A stretch of 64,000 nt of DNA from Cyprinodon diabolis (taxonomy: Eukaryota; Chordata; Actinopteri; Cyprinodontiformes; Cyprinodontidae). Position numbers and translations under genes: made by a program. Each line of letters starts with the position of its first letter. The first letter of the stretch is position 1. Below the pieces are notes generated by a model, which was not told where the DNA came from, did no database searches, and saw only the letters and a program-made list of their open reading frames with translations. The DNA is taken from assembly GCA_030533445.1 (NCBI GenBank), contig CM060080.1:6614052-6678051 (forward strand). The letters are read 5' to 3'. Below, piece by piece: positions 11,476-23,605 of this stretch.

Positions 11476-11712
11476 GGGATGTGGTGGCCCAGTGGTTAGG
11501 GCATTGCGCTAGGAATCCAGAGTTCAAACCCCACTCATTCCCACAGACCCCTACTCTGGGTCCCTGAGCAAGACCCTTAACCCCACACTGCTCCCCGGGC
11601 GCCGCACAATGGCAGCCCACTGCTCCCCAAAGGGATTGGTTAAGTGCAGAATGTAAAATTCATTGCTTTGTACTTCTGACAATGTTATGACAATAGAGTT
11701 GAATTCTATTCT
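11476..11712 (+). repeat. tRNA-derived SINE (family S2)
   Basis: Starts near GGTGGCCCAGTGGTTAGGGC (box A-like), followed by CAGAGTTCAAACCCC (box B-like). The body contains CCTGAGCAAGACCCTTAACC and GCCGCACAATGGCAGCCC, and it ends in ATAGAGTTGAATTCTATTCT. Related copies are at 58155-58322 (plus) and 30903-31024 (minus). This is the most complete copy in the window. Confidence 0.8.
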
Positions 11713-12389
11713 AAAAGAAGGGTCAAATAAGTCAGATAGAAATAAAATATTGAAAATAGTTTTTAAGCTTTTGAATTTGTTTATTTTGATTATTATTACT
11801 GTACAGTAAATGAAAATTTGCAGATTCAGATTACAAGTAAATTTATGTATAAAAAAAATATGTAAGATAAATAAACATTTTTATAATTTGAAGTGCTTTA
11901 TGGGACAAATGAAAATCCTTTTTATTTTAAAAAGATAGAGAAAAATATAAACACCACTATTCTTTACTGCTTAGTAAATGATAAACTGTTGTCAGTTAGG
12001 TTTAATTAAATCCTGTAGCAAAAGATAAGTTTGTGACCAAAAAAATCAATGCATTTTCATTCGCCTATGCCTCATCTAGTCTGTGCATTTTTTCCACATC
12101 ATCAATACTTTAATCTGTAGTTCCAACAAGATCAAATGATGTTTTTCATACACAAGGGTTTTAAGAAGTAGCCTGGTTGTCATGGCAGCCACTGTAGTTT
12201 TACCTGGTTTGTAGAGTGACTAGTGAGGTAAATACATCTGCACTTTCCCATAAAGTACATAATGAAAAAAAAATTGTGTATATAGACAACCGCTGATGTC
12301 ATCTGACTGCTTCCACACACAGAAAACGGCACAAACACACGTTTTAGTCACTTTACAGTTACACGGCAAAAAAGCGTCTAAAGATTCTC
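11713..12389. other. Unrecognised AT-rich DNA
   Basis: No features recognised. Confidence 0.35.
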
Positions 12390-12690
12390 TTGCTCACCCT
12401 CCAAGGGCAGCCACATGTCAGCTTTATCACGCTTCCTGTTTCTGACCGCTTCCCCACAATCCTTCAGTTTTCTAACAACAGGAAATTAAAGTAGTGTGGG
12501 GCAGTAGCCGAGCGCCTCGACTTTTTGATTTGTGCGAGTCACTATCGCTAATGAAAATCAGCACAGCGCTCCGGACAACAGGGGCTGCTGATAGAGGAGT
12601 GACTTGTTCACCACACAAACAGGCTCCAAGTGAGCTCTGAAAACCGGATGGTGACAAGTGGGCAGAAAAAGAGCATGCACAAAACATTTA
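12390..12690. other. Candidate conserved non-coding element
   Basis: A GC-richer, non-repetitive island with no transposon ends. It contains TCGACTTTTTGATTTGTGCG, GTCACTATCGCTAATG and CAGCACAGCGCTCCGG. The preserved CpGs and complex sequence stand out from the flanks. A minus-strand frame at 12472-12687 has no recognisable domain. This is a texture-based candidate for a regulatory element. Confidence 0.28.
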
Positions 12691-12919
12691 TTTGCTGATT
12701 AATAACAGATTTACTAAAAAGGCTCTGAATATAGGGTAGGAAGGGGCATATGTTCCTTTGATGCAGGATAAATAATTTAAACTATAGTACAGGTTTATAT
12801 TCTTTCATTATTAGTAAATGTTTAAATTTATTTCGATGTCCTTCCCATTTTTTTATATAAAATGAAACACAGGATACAAATAATAGAGCATGAAATAAAA
12901 GACTTAAGTAATTTTATTT

Positions 12920-13600
12920 AAATCGGGCGGTTCTACACCCAATGTACCAGAGGGCTAGGAGGGGGCCAGCATGTTTTCATGGGGGCCACAGAAAAGCACT
13001 TAATAAGCTTTTTTCGCCCCCTAAACACGAGGAGTAGTTTATGGAAGCCGGTTTCCGCCACTCTGTAAAAAAAATTGTATATATATTCAATATCATGAGA
13101 TAGTAACTCAATATAATGAGAAACTATCTCATTATAATGAGATAGTTTTTTATTTTACAGAGTGGTGGAAACCGACTTCCATAGTAGTTTAATCCGCTAT
13201 GCAGGTGCATTTATGATCCAGATAATCTACAGGTGTGCTGAGAGGAAACGCTGAATGTAAAACAAAAACTATTCTACATTTAATCTACCTGATGTATTAA
13301 AAGAAAAGTTTTAATTATAAATTACATTTTCTTATTTTTAAGCTTTTAAAAATATTTATACTACCATATTTTTGGTTCTGCACATAATTTTTTTTTATTA
13401 TTTGGATCAAAATAACATTTAGCAGATGAAAACTATACTCCTTTTCTCTATATCAAAGTTTAAATCCTAATTAAGATAAGAAAAAAATGAAATGGGTCCA
13501 AGGGACCCTCAGTCATTATCAGTAGTGGTTCTAGAACAAATATTCCAGGGGGCCTGGAGGGGGCCAGCGCGTTTTCATGGGGACACAGGGGATTCAGATA
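12920..13600. repeat. GGGGGCCAG repeat pair around a foldback MITE
   Basis: Two similar blocks near 12955-13000 and 13525-13590 share GGAGGGGGCCAGC, then GTTTTCATGGGG. They match the ends of a common fish hAT-type repeat. The TA-type foldback at 13042-13181 sits between them. The full boundaries were not resolved. Confidence 0.45.
13042..13181. mobile_element. Foldback MITE with TA duplication
   Basis: The inverted ends are TGGAAGCCGGTTTCCGCCAC (left) and GTGGTGGAAACCGACTTCCA (right). TA flanks both ends (13040-13041 and 13182-13183). The centre holds alternating ATCTCATTATAATGAGAT palindromes. At 140 bp it is non-coding. Confidence 0.75.
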
Positions 13601-14193
13601 TGTTAAGAGAGCGGCATGAAGTGAAATTTCCATTCAGTTAGGTTTAATATTAGCTTCTTATTAGGTCCAATATACATTCATAATTTCGGAATTGTATATA
13701 TTTTTGACTTAATTTCAGTTAACATTACCGTTTTCTATCAAATCTGATTTGGAACTCAAGAAAAAACTGATAAATTCAGCTGTAAAAGTTAGCGTATTTT
13801 TCTATTTGTTTTGAAAAAAACATTTAGCTAATGAAAAAAATGATCCCATCTCAAGACCATTGAAGTTATCACCTGATTGTCTTTCAAATAATAAGTAAAA
13901 CTTAATTTGTGAAGAAAAAAAAAAGTTTAATTTAATTTGGAACAAGAAGACCAGAGTCCTGTACAAGTAATATGCGAAAACTCTTGAGCTTATGTGAAAC
14001 ATATAGCAACAACACAAGCTTTTTTAATCAACAACAAAAAAAACAACCTCCCCTTAAAAAACACTGAAATATAATTCCATCCATTATATTATTCAAGCAC
14101 CCTGAACCCCAATGTTTACATGAATGATGAAAGTGAATCACATCTAGTCCCATTATATAGTGGACCTAATAAATATAAAAAAAAAAAAATATA

Positions 14194-14232
<39 letters not shown>

Positions 14233-14862
14233 CAACAACAAAAAAACACGTCAATCGGATATAAACTAAATATTTTTCTCTATTTTGGTATTTTCATTGG
14301 CTTTATCAAACAATAGTTGAAATCTAAATTAAAGTTTGGTCAGCTTAATGCAATGAAATGTTATATATATAAAAATTTACACTCACATGTATACATTACT
14401 TACATTTCAGCCATACCATATGGAGCATCTGATTGTCTACATTTGCCAGAACAAATATGCTCTGCAAAAAGGATATCTTAAAAAAGATTTCTAGATACAT
14501 GATTGACTTTATTAAACCATGACTGAATCCAGCATCAAAGTAGGCCAGACACGTTGATGTACTGGTAAATGTATGATTTAGGAACACATTTTTGTGTTTA
14601 GTATGTATTTATGTTATGTTTTTTTTTCTCTTTAAGAGAAAAAGACTCTTAAAGGGCTGCAACACACAGCACCGAAGGGTGGCATAACTTATGAAAGTTT
14701 AATACCTCTTTGATACGATTAGCAAATACAATGTCATGTTTATTTTTGTAAAGTTCAGACCTGAATCAAAATACGCTCTCTATCCATGTAAACAATCATT
14801 TGGAAAACTTGAGCTGCATTTCAAGCCTGTTAAAAGCTGGTAGATTCATCGCAGTACCTGGG
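13601..14862. other. Unrecognised AT-rich DNA
   Basis: Very AT-rich, with an A-run, (AT)n and T-run block at about 14178-14230. No gene or element was recognised. Confidence 0.4.
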
Positions 14863-15371
14863 TAACCTGACTCGCCAGATGGATTTGCTCCACATATCCA
14901 TCTGGAAACCTTCCGTTGAAGTAATTTTGGGAAGGGGCGAAAACACTGGTTAGCTGATTGGCCTATGTTGGTGATAGACGGGCCAAATAAACCAAACAGA
15001 TCAACAAAGCATATGACGTACTAACAGAGCGACGACGAAGAGGAGCCAATTGATAGATCAAACTCTTGCCAAAACCAGTCGGGAGAAAAGCAAAAACATC
15101 TTTTCCGCCGAGAAAAGCCTCCAGAGCAGTGTTTTGCTCTTCTTTCAGTGAAGAAATACAGTGCGATTCCGATAAAACTTGCTTGATAGCCACGCTAACG
15201 CTAGTTTCATCGGCTGAAGCCACCATGTTCTTTAGACTGAACTGTCGCACTTCTCGTTGCGTCACACCTCAACCCGCCTCAAAGCCAACGCTGATTGGAC
15301 GTTCGTTTGGTGAACGGCTCCAAATTTTCTTTAACGGAGAGTAGCCAGACTGATCTGCGAGTGAAACCTTA
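14863..15371 (-). mobile_element. Helicase-exon element, copy 2 (5'-truncated)
   Basis: The 3' end TAACCTGACTCGCC (minus-strand end of the element) starts at 14863. The palindrome CCAGATGGAT...ATCCATCTGG follows. The element proceeds through the helicase frame and stops matching the other copies near 15371, just before the TCTCGCGAG-bearing left end. No 9-bp duplication is seen because the left end is missing. Repeat R2 begins a few bases on. Confidence 0.75.
14996..15226 (-). pseudogene. RecQ-type helicase first-exon fragment (copy 2)
   Basis: From an ATG at 15226 the frame reads MVASADETSVSVAIKQVL, SISSLKEEQNTALE-like text (one change, HCISSL) and GKDVFAFLPTGFGKSLIYQL. The P-loop is intact, including the lysine. 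The frame ends after SYALLI; no DEAH box or later motif follows. Compared with copies 1 and 4, this is the subfamily that keeps LIYQL after the P-loop, as expected for a true RecQ-type motif I region. It is not a working helicase. Confidence 0.7.
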
Positions 15372-15379
15372 AAATCACC

Positions 15380-16490
15380 TCAGTTCTGATCGACATGCTG
15401 TGGGAACACCAGAGCTGGGTTGACCCTTTAAATTACGTGATACCATTGAGCGCAACGTAGGGATGTCAACACACCTGTCATGTCTGCTGTTTACTGTACA
15501 TTTCATAAACATGGAGCAGCTCTGGTGTGAGGAATTCTGTCTATGCCCTGGCTTCCTTGTATGTTTCTTTCCACTGGTTACTTTCCTGAGATCTGTCACA
15601 CTTGCAGGGCTCGATGTTAACCATCGCCCGATCGCCCGGGGCAAGTAGTTTTTATTGTGCGGAGAGTACAAATTTCATTGCGTTTGCCCGCTGGGCAATG
15701 CAATGATAGCAAAAAAAAAATGATTTATCACTCAAAATTACTTTAAAATCACCGACATTCGCTGAAAACAACCCACAAGCGTTGCCAGCTCCATTTTTGT
15801 TGTCTTGTACACATTCTCGCCTGGATGATGAATCTAATCTATACTGCAATACACGCTAGATTAAAAATGATCAGTCAGGGATCAGGGAAATAATAATTGT
15901 ATGCGCACAGTGTAAATATTTCTATCATATGGCAGTCTTCTGTACAGTGGTCATACATTACAAAATGTTCATTAAATTTTTTTTCTCTTAGACATTGGAG
16001 TGGAGCATTTAAATGTTATAGAGCTAAACATGTTAAATTGGTGAGTAGTAGTAGTGTAAGTTTTTAACCTGTCAAGTTTTTTTTAACGTTACCAGTTATA
16101 TTTCCAAGCACACAACAGTTTAAAGCAAAGTTTAGTTTGAAAACAATGTGCAGGAAGGATTGAAAAGCATGTTAACACGGTAATGTAGGCTTGAGTTCAT
16201 TATCTGGCGCATGCATATACACACCAGGAACCTGGAAACTTACTGTATTACAAAAAAACATTTAAAAAACAAACATGTTTCATTGATATATATACAAAAA
16301 TGAATATTAGGAACTATATTTATCAAACATTATACTGGGCAAGTAAAAATTGTTTCTTGGCAAATGAAATGTGAAAGTCACTTGCCCAAAGTGCAACCCT
16401 GCACTTGTGACATCATCTACACTAACCCAGCGTTATGGTGTCATCAGGTTGACGTGTTAACCTGGTATTTGCAGTGGGAAAGGGGCTTTA
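15380..16490 (+). repeat. Dispersed repeat R2, copy a (interrupted)
   Basis: Two pieces, 15383-15604 and 16402-16485, match the other R2 copies at 48780-49068 and 33790-35605. Shared strings include TTACGTGATACCATTGA, ATGGAGCAGCTCTGGTG, TAACCCAGCG and AACCTGGTATTTGCAGTGGG. A hAT-like element at 15605-16401 splits it. R2 looks like a DNA transposon whose ends were not resolved. Confidence 0.6.
15605..16401. mobile_element. hAT-like element nested in R2
   Basis: It starts CAGGGCTCGATG and ends CAAAGTGCAACCCTG, flanked by CACTTG at 15599-15604 and 16402-16407. Inside both ends are strings about 'GCCCGGGGCAAGT' and 'GGGCAAGTAAAA', typical of a hAT family common in animals. The length is 797 bp. 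No transposase motif was seen. Removing the insert restores R2 continuity. Confidence 0.6.
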
Positions 16491-17950
16491 ATAAGTAGAT
16501 ATAAGTGAAAATGGGGGACAACTGGTCAGAGTGGGCTAATATTATTGGGTCTTGGTGCTTTTTTTTCTGAGCTAGAAAGACCCAACAACTTATTATGTGA
16601 TAATTAATGCAGGTAGGTGACTGGATTGGCACAGGGAGAGGTCCTGTAGTGTTTTTGTCAGGTGTGTGTTGTGTGGAGGACAACTTTAATTTGCAAGTTT
16701 TCAAAGCTGCAAAAGCAGCTGTTGAGATTGCAGCCAGTTGCATGACTCATCACAACGGTGGTTGGGCTCCTGTAGTTGGTATATACCTTATATTTTACCC
16801 AGCTGCAGATAGACCTTTAGCTAAATATTCTTTCTTCTGTGTTTATCAGTTGTGTACCTACATAAAGTTATTCTGTTAGGTGCTGAAACTCTACCTTTAT
16901 TATTGTAACATAATTAAATAAGATTATAATTAGCATTCTCTATAGGTGTAAGTGCAAAAAAACATTATCTTAAACAGTGGTGCCCTGGAATAAAAGTTTT
17001 ATTCCAGTCAAGTTAACAAACACATTTTTATTTACCTCCTCTAATATGTATAAACAACTTCACATCTTTGCCTGTTGATAAAATTCTTACTCCAACAAGA
17101 CTCCTTCATGTTTTTTTTCCAACAATTGTTGTAGTCTAGAGTTACATAAGCTAAATAACTTATTTTTATTCATTAAATTATTTTTATTTTGGACAAGTTA
17201 CTGGATCTGAAAACAAAAGCAAACAAAATAAGAAAACAATTTCAATAAAGGTGATGTAAAAAATGAAAAAGAGTATAGTCATAGTTCAGTTCTATTTGTT
17301 GGGGATTTTTGCTTGAGACGGATTTAGTGCTCACAGGGGACTTTGTTATGCTTTGGTATCCATTAACACTCTGGTGTCTCTTGCCAGCCATTCACATTTG
17401 CCACGGTAGCTAAACATGAACTCACAAGTACACAGTTACTGCCACCCACGCACACACATGCATCAACACCCACCCACGCAATGAGAATGTGTTAAGTTGC
17501 CTAGGTTATTGAATGAGTTTTCCATTGACTGTCTGTTACCATGGAAGTGAAAAGGTGTGAGAAGATGATTAGTTGACTAAAGGGGGAGGGGGACTTTCTG
17601 GAAAAGTTTTAGAGAAATGAAAAAATAAAAAGAACTGCAGAGGGTTATTGAAAAAGGGGAATTGTAAAGTATGAGGGAAAAAGGGAAAAAACAAGGATTA
17701 AAGGAGTGGAGGCGAGTGGGGGAAAGATATACAAAATGATGAGGAGATGAAGGGAGATGCTGGTAGACAAAATCAAATAAGATGGAAAGAGACAGGTTTT
17801 ACAAGCAAAAGGAAAAATGGGAAACAGGAGGTTTATAAGATGGGAACACATGGAGTGTTAAGAGGTTGAAATGATAAGAAAAGCTTAAAGGGTAATAGAA
17901 ATAGGAGTAAAGGAAAAGGAAAGGAGGGCAATAGTTACATATATGTAGTC
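16491..17950. other. Unrecognised; purine-rich tract at the right
   Basis: No gene was recognised. From about 17575 to 17935 the plus strand is almost entirely A and G with few pyrimidines. A (CA)n tract follows at 17957-17978. Confidence 0.4.
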
Positions 17951-17978
17951 CCCCAAACACACACACACACACACACCA

Positions 17979-19520
17979 TCCCCATGCTCCCATTTTATAT
18001 GGCCTAACCAAAACCTTAACACTAACCATTACCAACTTATACCAAACCCTAAAGGCCAGAACACACAGAATCCGATTTGCCTCAAATCCAACAGAAAATC
18101 GTGTCGGCTGAGGTTGTGGTGTTTAGCCCTCATTGAAAGGCAATGGAGGTGATCACACCTGACACGCTTTTCTGCAAGGGGGCTTGCATAGGTCCGACTA
18201 AGATAGACCCCATGTCAACTTCAGTCACAATTCCATTGATCTGACAGGAAGGGAGAGTTACAAAGTAAAACACATCCGCTTTGGGGGAAAATACAAAATA
18301 AAATCTGTTTATCACATGGGTAAAGAGTCAGTTTTGGAGTCGCACATTGCGTATATAGTAAGCAAAAACAATGAATGAAACAAAAAAGAATCCTTTACCC
18401 ATGATAGGAGTTCAGGAGGATAGAAAACAGATAAAATGGTGATCCTCTTTTAACCCTGCATAAAAGAGGGACAGAAAGTGAAGTTTATTAATCTCCTCAA
18501 AAAAAAGTAAAGTATAGCATATATATATATATAGTAATGTAGTATGTTATAGAAAAATAGTGATCCTGTGAGTCTCACAAAAAACAAAATAACGAGGGGC
18601 AGACAGTCGGTAAGCGTGGCATATCTCTCTCACCTCTTTATGAAAAATAGAAAGAAAAACTTCAATAAACTTCTCTGAGAAACACATCTCACTCCCTCAG
18701 CCAGCATATAAACCATCCCATGGAGTTTATGCTGTGTTTTTCTTTTCTTTAGATGTAGATCTCATTATGTTTTTAATATAGGCGTATGAACATTCTCTAT
18801 CTGTTCTGGTTTGAGATACTGTGCAGACTCATTAAGTGGGGCTTTGCTTTATAGCTGCCCCTGTGTTTGTATTTTATTATTTTAAACTTTTCAAAATCTG
18901 TTCAAGTCAAAAGTGGGAAATCATTTCAATGTATGTATAGCACTGAGACAGAAGTGAAAAACCCCTGCACAGATCATCCCGAGCTCCCTAGTTGGAGCCT
19001 CTCTATATGCAGTCAGTGTGACATGGAAAAAAGTAGGATCAGAGATGAAATAGTCACATGCAATTGGTGTGTTCACGCTTGAAGCCTAATCTAAACTGCA
19101 TTCACACTTTAGTCCTAAAACTAACCCCAACTCAAAGAAGACAACTTTACCATGTGATGACCTGTTGAATGTCCCTATATGTACCTGTAAGCCCCCACAA
19201 TGCAGGATATTTTACAAAACACTGTCCCCACATTGGTAAAACAAGACCACAGACAGACACACAGAGATACAAAAAGCAGCCTCACAAGCTGTCCTTGAAA
19301 GAAATGTTGCAGCTCATTTCTTCTTAAAATTTCAGAGGCTTAAGCCTAAAAAAGGAATTGTAATCTTGCAATAACACCACAGCAAAGCCCCAGAATAAAT
19401 GTAAACTGTCTTCGGGCTGGATGAAATTTACCCAATTGTAGCCACACCAAATCCAATCAAGAACAGTGGGGTCCTTAAAAAAATAGCTAAACAACTTTTT
19501 CAATAATCTTACCGATAAAG
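17979..19520. other. Degenerate repeats, unresolved
   Basis: Contains AACCAAAACCTTAACACTAACC after the CA tract, and later CACTGTCCCCACATTGG, both echoes of common fish repeats. No ends could be fixed. A short TATATA run lies near 18520. Confidence 0.3.
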
Positions 19521-19524
19521 AGGG

Positions 19525-19880
19525 AGATGGTGCTCGTGTAGCACTTTTGCCTTGCAGCAAGAAAGTTCTGGGTTCTGTCCCTGGAGTTGTATCGATTATG
19601 GGGTTTGCATGTTCTCCCCGTACATGTGTTGGTTCTCTCCAGGTACTCTGGCTTCTGCCCATATTCCAAAACCATGATTATTAGGTTAACTTTGATCTCT
19701 ATAAATTGTCCCTAGGTTGAGCGTGTGCGCACAGTTGAATCTTTATTAGCATATCTGTTTTGACCTACAACAACCTGTCCAGGGTGTAGCCTGACTCTCA
19801 CCCACAGACTGCCGGAGATAGGCACTAGCTCCACCGTGACCGTGATGGAATAAGCAGGAGGAGATGGATGGATGGATAAG
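19525..19880 (+). repeat. SINE-like repeat with GGATGGATGGA tail (family S3)
   Basis: It contains GTAGCACTTTTGCCTTGCAG, GGTTTGCATGTTCTCCCCGT, GGTTCTCTCCAGGTACTCTG, CAACCTGTCCAGGGTGTAGC and ends GATGGATGGATGGATAAG. This is a widespread ray-finned fish repeat with a tRNA-like head. Other partial copies are at 26262-26455, 54545-54632 and 62862-63000. It is the fullest copy here and is abutted by a DNA element. Confidence 0.75.
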
Positions 19881-19882
19881 GG

Positions 19883-21119
19883 GGCTCTGTTCGAAAACCT
19901 GGGCTGCATCCTCCAAGGACGCGGTCTACCTAGACTGGATCCTTCGAAGTCCTTGAAAATAAGGAGACCGGATGAGTTTTGGCTGTGAATTCGACCAGGT
20001 CCACCCTTCGGCGGGTTTTACCGCCGTATGCTCTGTTGCTTAGCAACCGTGAACATTGACACACAAAGCAGGAAAAGAATGAATACAGAAGTTTTCAAAA
20101 CTGTTTATTTATTTATTTTTTTTGTGAAGTGAACAAAGACTACACTCACAAGAATCCAGAGTGGAATAAAGGTTCCAACCACCGGGAGCAGGAACAAATA
20201 AAATCAAATGTAATGATAGAAACCTTAGTCAGTTAAATAAAATGCAGCTGTCATTTTGCACATCTCTGATGTTGCTGCTATTTTCAAATATCCATTCCTG
20301 TAAAAATGTCCATAGCTGCATATTGGTTATTTATTCCCCAGTTTTATATTGTTAAAACACTTTACAGGATTGTATTTTTTATATTTTAACTCCTTCCTAT
20401 TATGTTATTCTTATACATTTTTCTAAGGTCCACATTTGTGTGACAATTTTTAATAATCTTTCTGCTGCTGTAAATCTGCCCATTGTGGGACAATAAAGGG
20501 ATTTTCTATTCTATACTATAAAAGGGGTAGAAAGATATAAGTAAATCTAAACAATGTATTTATAAAAAATATATCTGCAAAATCTCTAATATTCAACAAC
20601 AAAAAATACAAAATTAAGCATATTGTGAAAAACAGCAATAAAAAGATAAAAATCCTATTAGATTTATAGTCCCCACTCTGCAGATAAATTAGAATCTGTC
20701 CTTAATTTACAGCCAAACCCATTTACACAGTAACAGATTAAAACCTTTAGATAAATCAAACATTACCGCCACATATCTGACTCAATAACCATTAAAACAA
20801 CTATTTTCATTAATTTCAGACGGAACTATTCACTGACTTGTATTATATTAAACTGAAATTCCAATTTTCACCACTGTTCGGCGCCAAGTAACCTTTCCTC
20901 TGATCACAGTTTGCTTGGTCTCGCAATGAATCCTGGGATATCCAAGAATACCGAGGATACATCGGGCCCGTCCTTCAAATCGGGCAAAAAGAAGGACGCA
21001 TTTTAAGGCCGCATAACGAGGACTCTTGGAATCCGACCAGACCTCGGCGCCGCGCTATGACGTAATCGGCCTTCGAATCCGGTCTTCTAAGGATGCGTCC
21101 TAGGTTTTCGAACAGAGCC
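19883..21119. mobile_element. DNA element with GGCTCTGTTCGAAAACC ends
   Basis: The left end GGCTCTGTTCGAAAACCTGG and the inverted right end GGCTCTGTTCGAAAACCTAG match for 18 of 20 bases. The similarity continues as GCATCC...GGACGCGG against ACGCATCCTT. Flanks are G-rich (GG/GGGG), so the duplication length cannot be read. Inside, an ACAATAAAGGGATTTTCTAT string at about 20488-20507 resembles a retroposon tail. There is no coding domain. The superfamily is undetermined. Confidence 0.7.
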
Positions 21120-22840
21120 GGGGAGTGTGGTGGTCCGTCCAATAAGGCACAAGGACAAATGCATATAAAAAAGTATTTTCTATTTATTTTCCAAAAAAAT
21201 TATTCACAAAAGGACTTACATAAAATCTCAAAAAAATATAACAAAATGTGCCCAAAGAAATCAACTAAGGCATACCTAACTCAGGATAACAAATCAAAAA
21301 ACTGACCTCACAATGAACACACAGGGGAATTTATACACAAAAGCTAGCCTACACAAACGAGGAGGGGTGGGAGATGAAACAAAGTCAAACAATGCATAAA
21401 CATAAATAACTAATTCAAACTAACACCTTTTGACTACAACACAACTATCAAAAGAAAAACCATAACACCAAAAATGTTTTAACAGTTATGTCATAAGTGG
21501 AGAGAAAGTAGCAGACTCCAACATCCAGTCCCCTGCTTCCAGCAGCCTGATGGTACATCCCACTTCCTGGTTTGCCTTTCAACCAGTCCTCTCCACTCAG
21601 CCAGTCCTTCAACTCAGCAAAGAAAAGTAGTTAATTCAGTTCCAATAAAGAAAAGGTGTTTACTAAATGTGTGCACCCATAATAGTAAACAACCTAATGC
21701 CAAAAAAACACCACAAAAGTGAAATTATAAATGTACTGTGTGAAGACCTTTAAATAAATAAATAAATACTAACACTGAGGAAAAGATGGAGGAACCTCCA
21801 CAGGGAGGAATGAGAATGGCCCGTATTTCTGCAGGTCTAATTTCTATAAGCTTCTGTTTTTCTACAATAGTTTGATAATGGCTCTGGTTCAGAAAACTCC
21901 CGAGATCAGGGTTCAGTCAAGTTCTCTAAAACAGGAATAACCTTTTGGTAAAGAATCAAGCAGCAGGAGGAGGAGCTTAGCTGCTAAACAATTTCTTCTG
22001 AACTTTTGCAAATTATTTGGCAGAATATGGGCATTTTATTTTATTCCGACCAAGGACAGTAATGATACTGGAGTATATGTTGATGTACAGACTGCTTTTC
22101 TAACAGTTTGTATTTCTTTCTTTACTATAATATAGTGGCCTATTAAAGGAACTTTTTTTTTTTACAATTGTTGATGGACATTTTATTTTTTTAATTTTAT
22201 AACTAATCCTAACAGTGAAAAACATTTTATTCTAGTATGTTAGGGTTTTTCTGTTTTTGCTGTATTTTGATTGGTAGTAAGACACATGGAGTATGGATGT
22301 CTGGGATGAATGCTACTGGATGCGCTGTCTGACTCCTCCATCCCCATTCTTGCTTACTGTGTCCTGCTGTGATGTCTCACAATACAGAGGGTAGAGAAAA
22401 TAGATATTCTCTTGTTTTTTTCTCGTCTCTTGCTTTTTTCACTCTTCCAATATTTGTATTCTTCTCTTTTTCTCTAAATGTATATAAGCAAATATAATAT
22501 AAGCAAATTATATTGTCTATAACGCAGCATAGTTAGCAGCAAGTTAACAGTAATTAATTCCAGCCCACAGCACCATTAATGAGGAGGTGTAAACAACTTT
22601 AGAGATAAAAATTATGACAAAAGCATTATAACAACAAACGTTTTTTGTTTTCTCGGAAAACTTCAAATTTCTTACAATTATTTTGCTTATCAGAGTATGG
22701 AGTGAAAAGCTGTAAAGATTTGTGGTTAATGTTGTATTTGTGTAATAAGTAAGTATGTTTTAATATGTTTTTTTTGTCATGGTTGCTAATCATAATATTT
22801 TAGTAGAGTTGAATAACCTGGTTGAAATCCAATTTCATAG
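21120..22840. other. Unrecognised stretch
   Basis: No repeat ends or coding motifs were recognised. The left part (21120-21720) is A-rich; the right part is generic AT-rich DNA. Confidence 0.35.
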
Positions 22841-23086
22841 CCTGATGTCCCAGAATCACCTAAAACGCTGCCATACGCTGAACTTTCTATGTATTTTTTA
22901 TTTATTTTGGGCGTATACATAGATAATTCATAATGACTTCAGAACTTATGTCCAACGACAGCCTAACGGCAGCTTAATGCCCTTGAAATGTGACAAGCCA
23001 GTGTCATGAGGGGGGCAGCAATGGGCCCGCAGGCAGCCGGCCTGAATTAAAAGATATATTTGATTGTGGAATTAACCTAGCCCCTA

Positions 23087-23605
23087 TGAATCGCCTAGCC
23101 TCGTGTGACAATCCTGATCTTGCGAGCTTTCAAGGTTTCACTCGCAGATCAGTCTGGCTACTCTCCGTTAAAGAAAATTTGGAGCCGTTCACCAAACGAG
23201 TGTCCAATCAGCGTTGGCTTTGAGGCGGGTTAAGGTGTGACGCAATGAGAAGCGCGACAGTTCAGTCTAAAGAACATGGCGGCTTCAGCTGATGAAACTA
23301 GCGTTAGCGTGGCTATCGAGCAAGTTTTATCGGAATTACAGAGTATTTCTTCACTGAAAGAAGAGCAAAACACTGCTCTGGAGGCTTTTCTCAGAGGAAA
23401 AGATGTTTTTGCTCTTCTCCCGACTGTTTTCGGCAAGAGTTTGATCTATCAATTGGCTCCTCTTCGTCGTCGCTCTGTTAGTACGTCATATGCTTCGTTG
23501 ATCTGATTGGTTTATTTGGCCCGTCTATCACCAACATAGGCCAATCAGCTAACCAGTATTTTCGCCCCTTCCCAAAATTACTTCAGTGGAAGGTTATGAA
23601 TCGCC
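23087..23605 (+). mobile_element. Helicase-exon element, copy 3
   Basis: The element 23096-23596 is flanked by perfect 9-bp duplications TGAATCGCC (23087-23095 and 23597-23605). The left end is TAGCCTCGTGTGAC. The right end is AAGGTTA, the normal final GGTTA after an internal loss of about 45 bp that removed the subterminal palindrome. The loss lies between two AGGTT words, so microhomology deletion is likely. The TCTCGCGAG motif is decayed to TCTTGCGAG. Confidence 0.85.
23276..23506 (+). pseudogene. RecQ-type helicase first-exon fragment (copy 3)
   Basis: A 76-codon frame opens at an ATG in a good context (GAACATGGCG). Residue Q31 lies in the LKEEQ segment. The P-loop is at about residues 48-55 (LPTVFGKS) with K54, followed by LIYQLAPL. 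The second P-loop position normally holding Gly is Val here, a damaging change. The frame stops after SYASLI. RecQ helicases are several hundred residues or more, so this is only the start of the core. It is the most complete frame of the four copies. Confidence 0.72.

Noticed and set aside
14854..14862. A 9-bp duplication for helicase-exon copy 2
   Set aside because: GTACCTGGG before the element has no match after 15371; the left end of this copy is missing.
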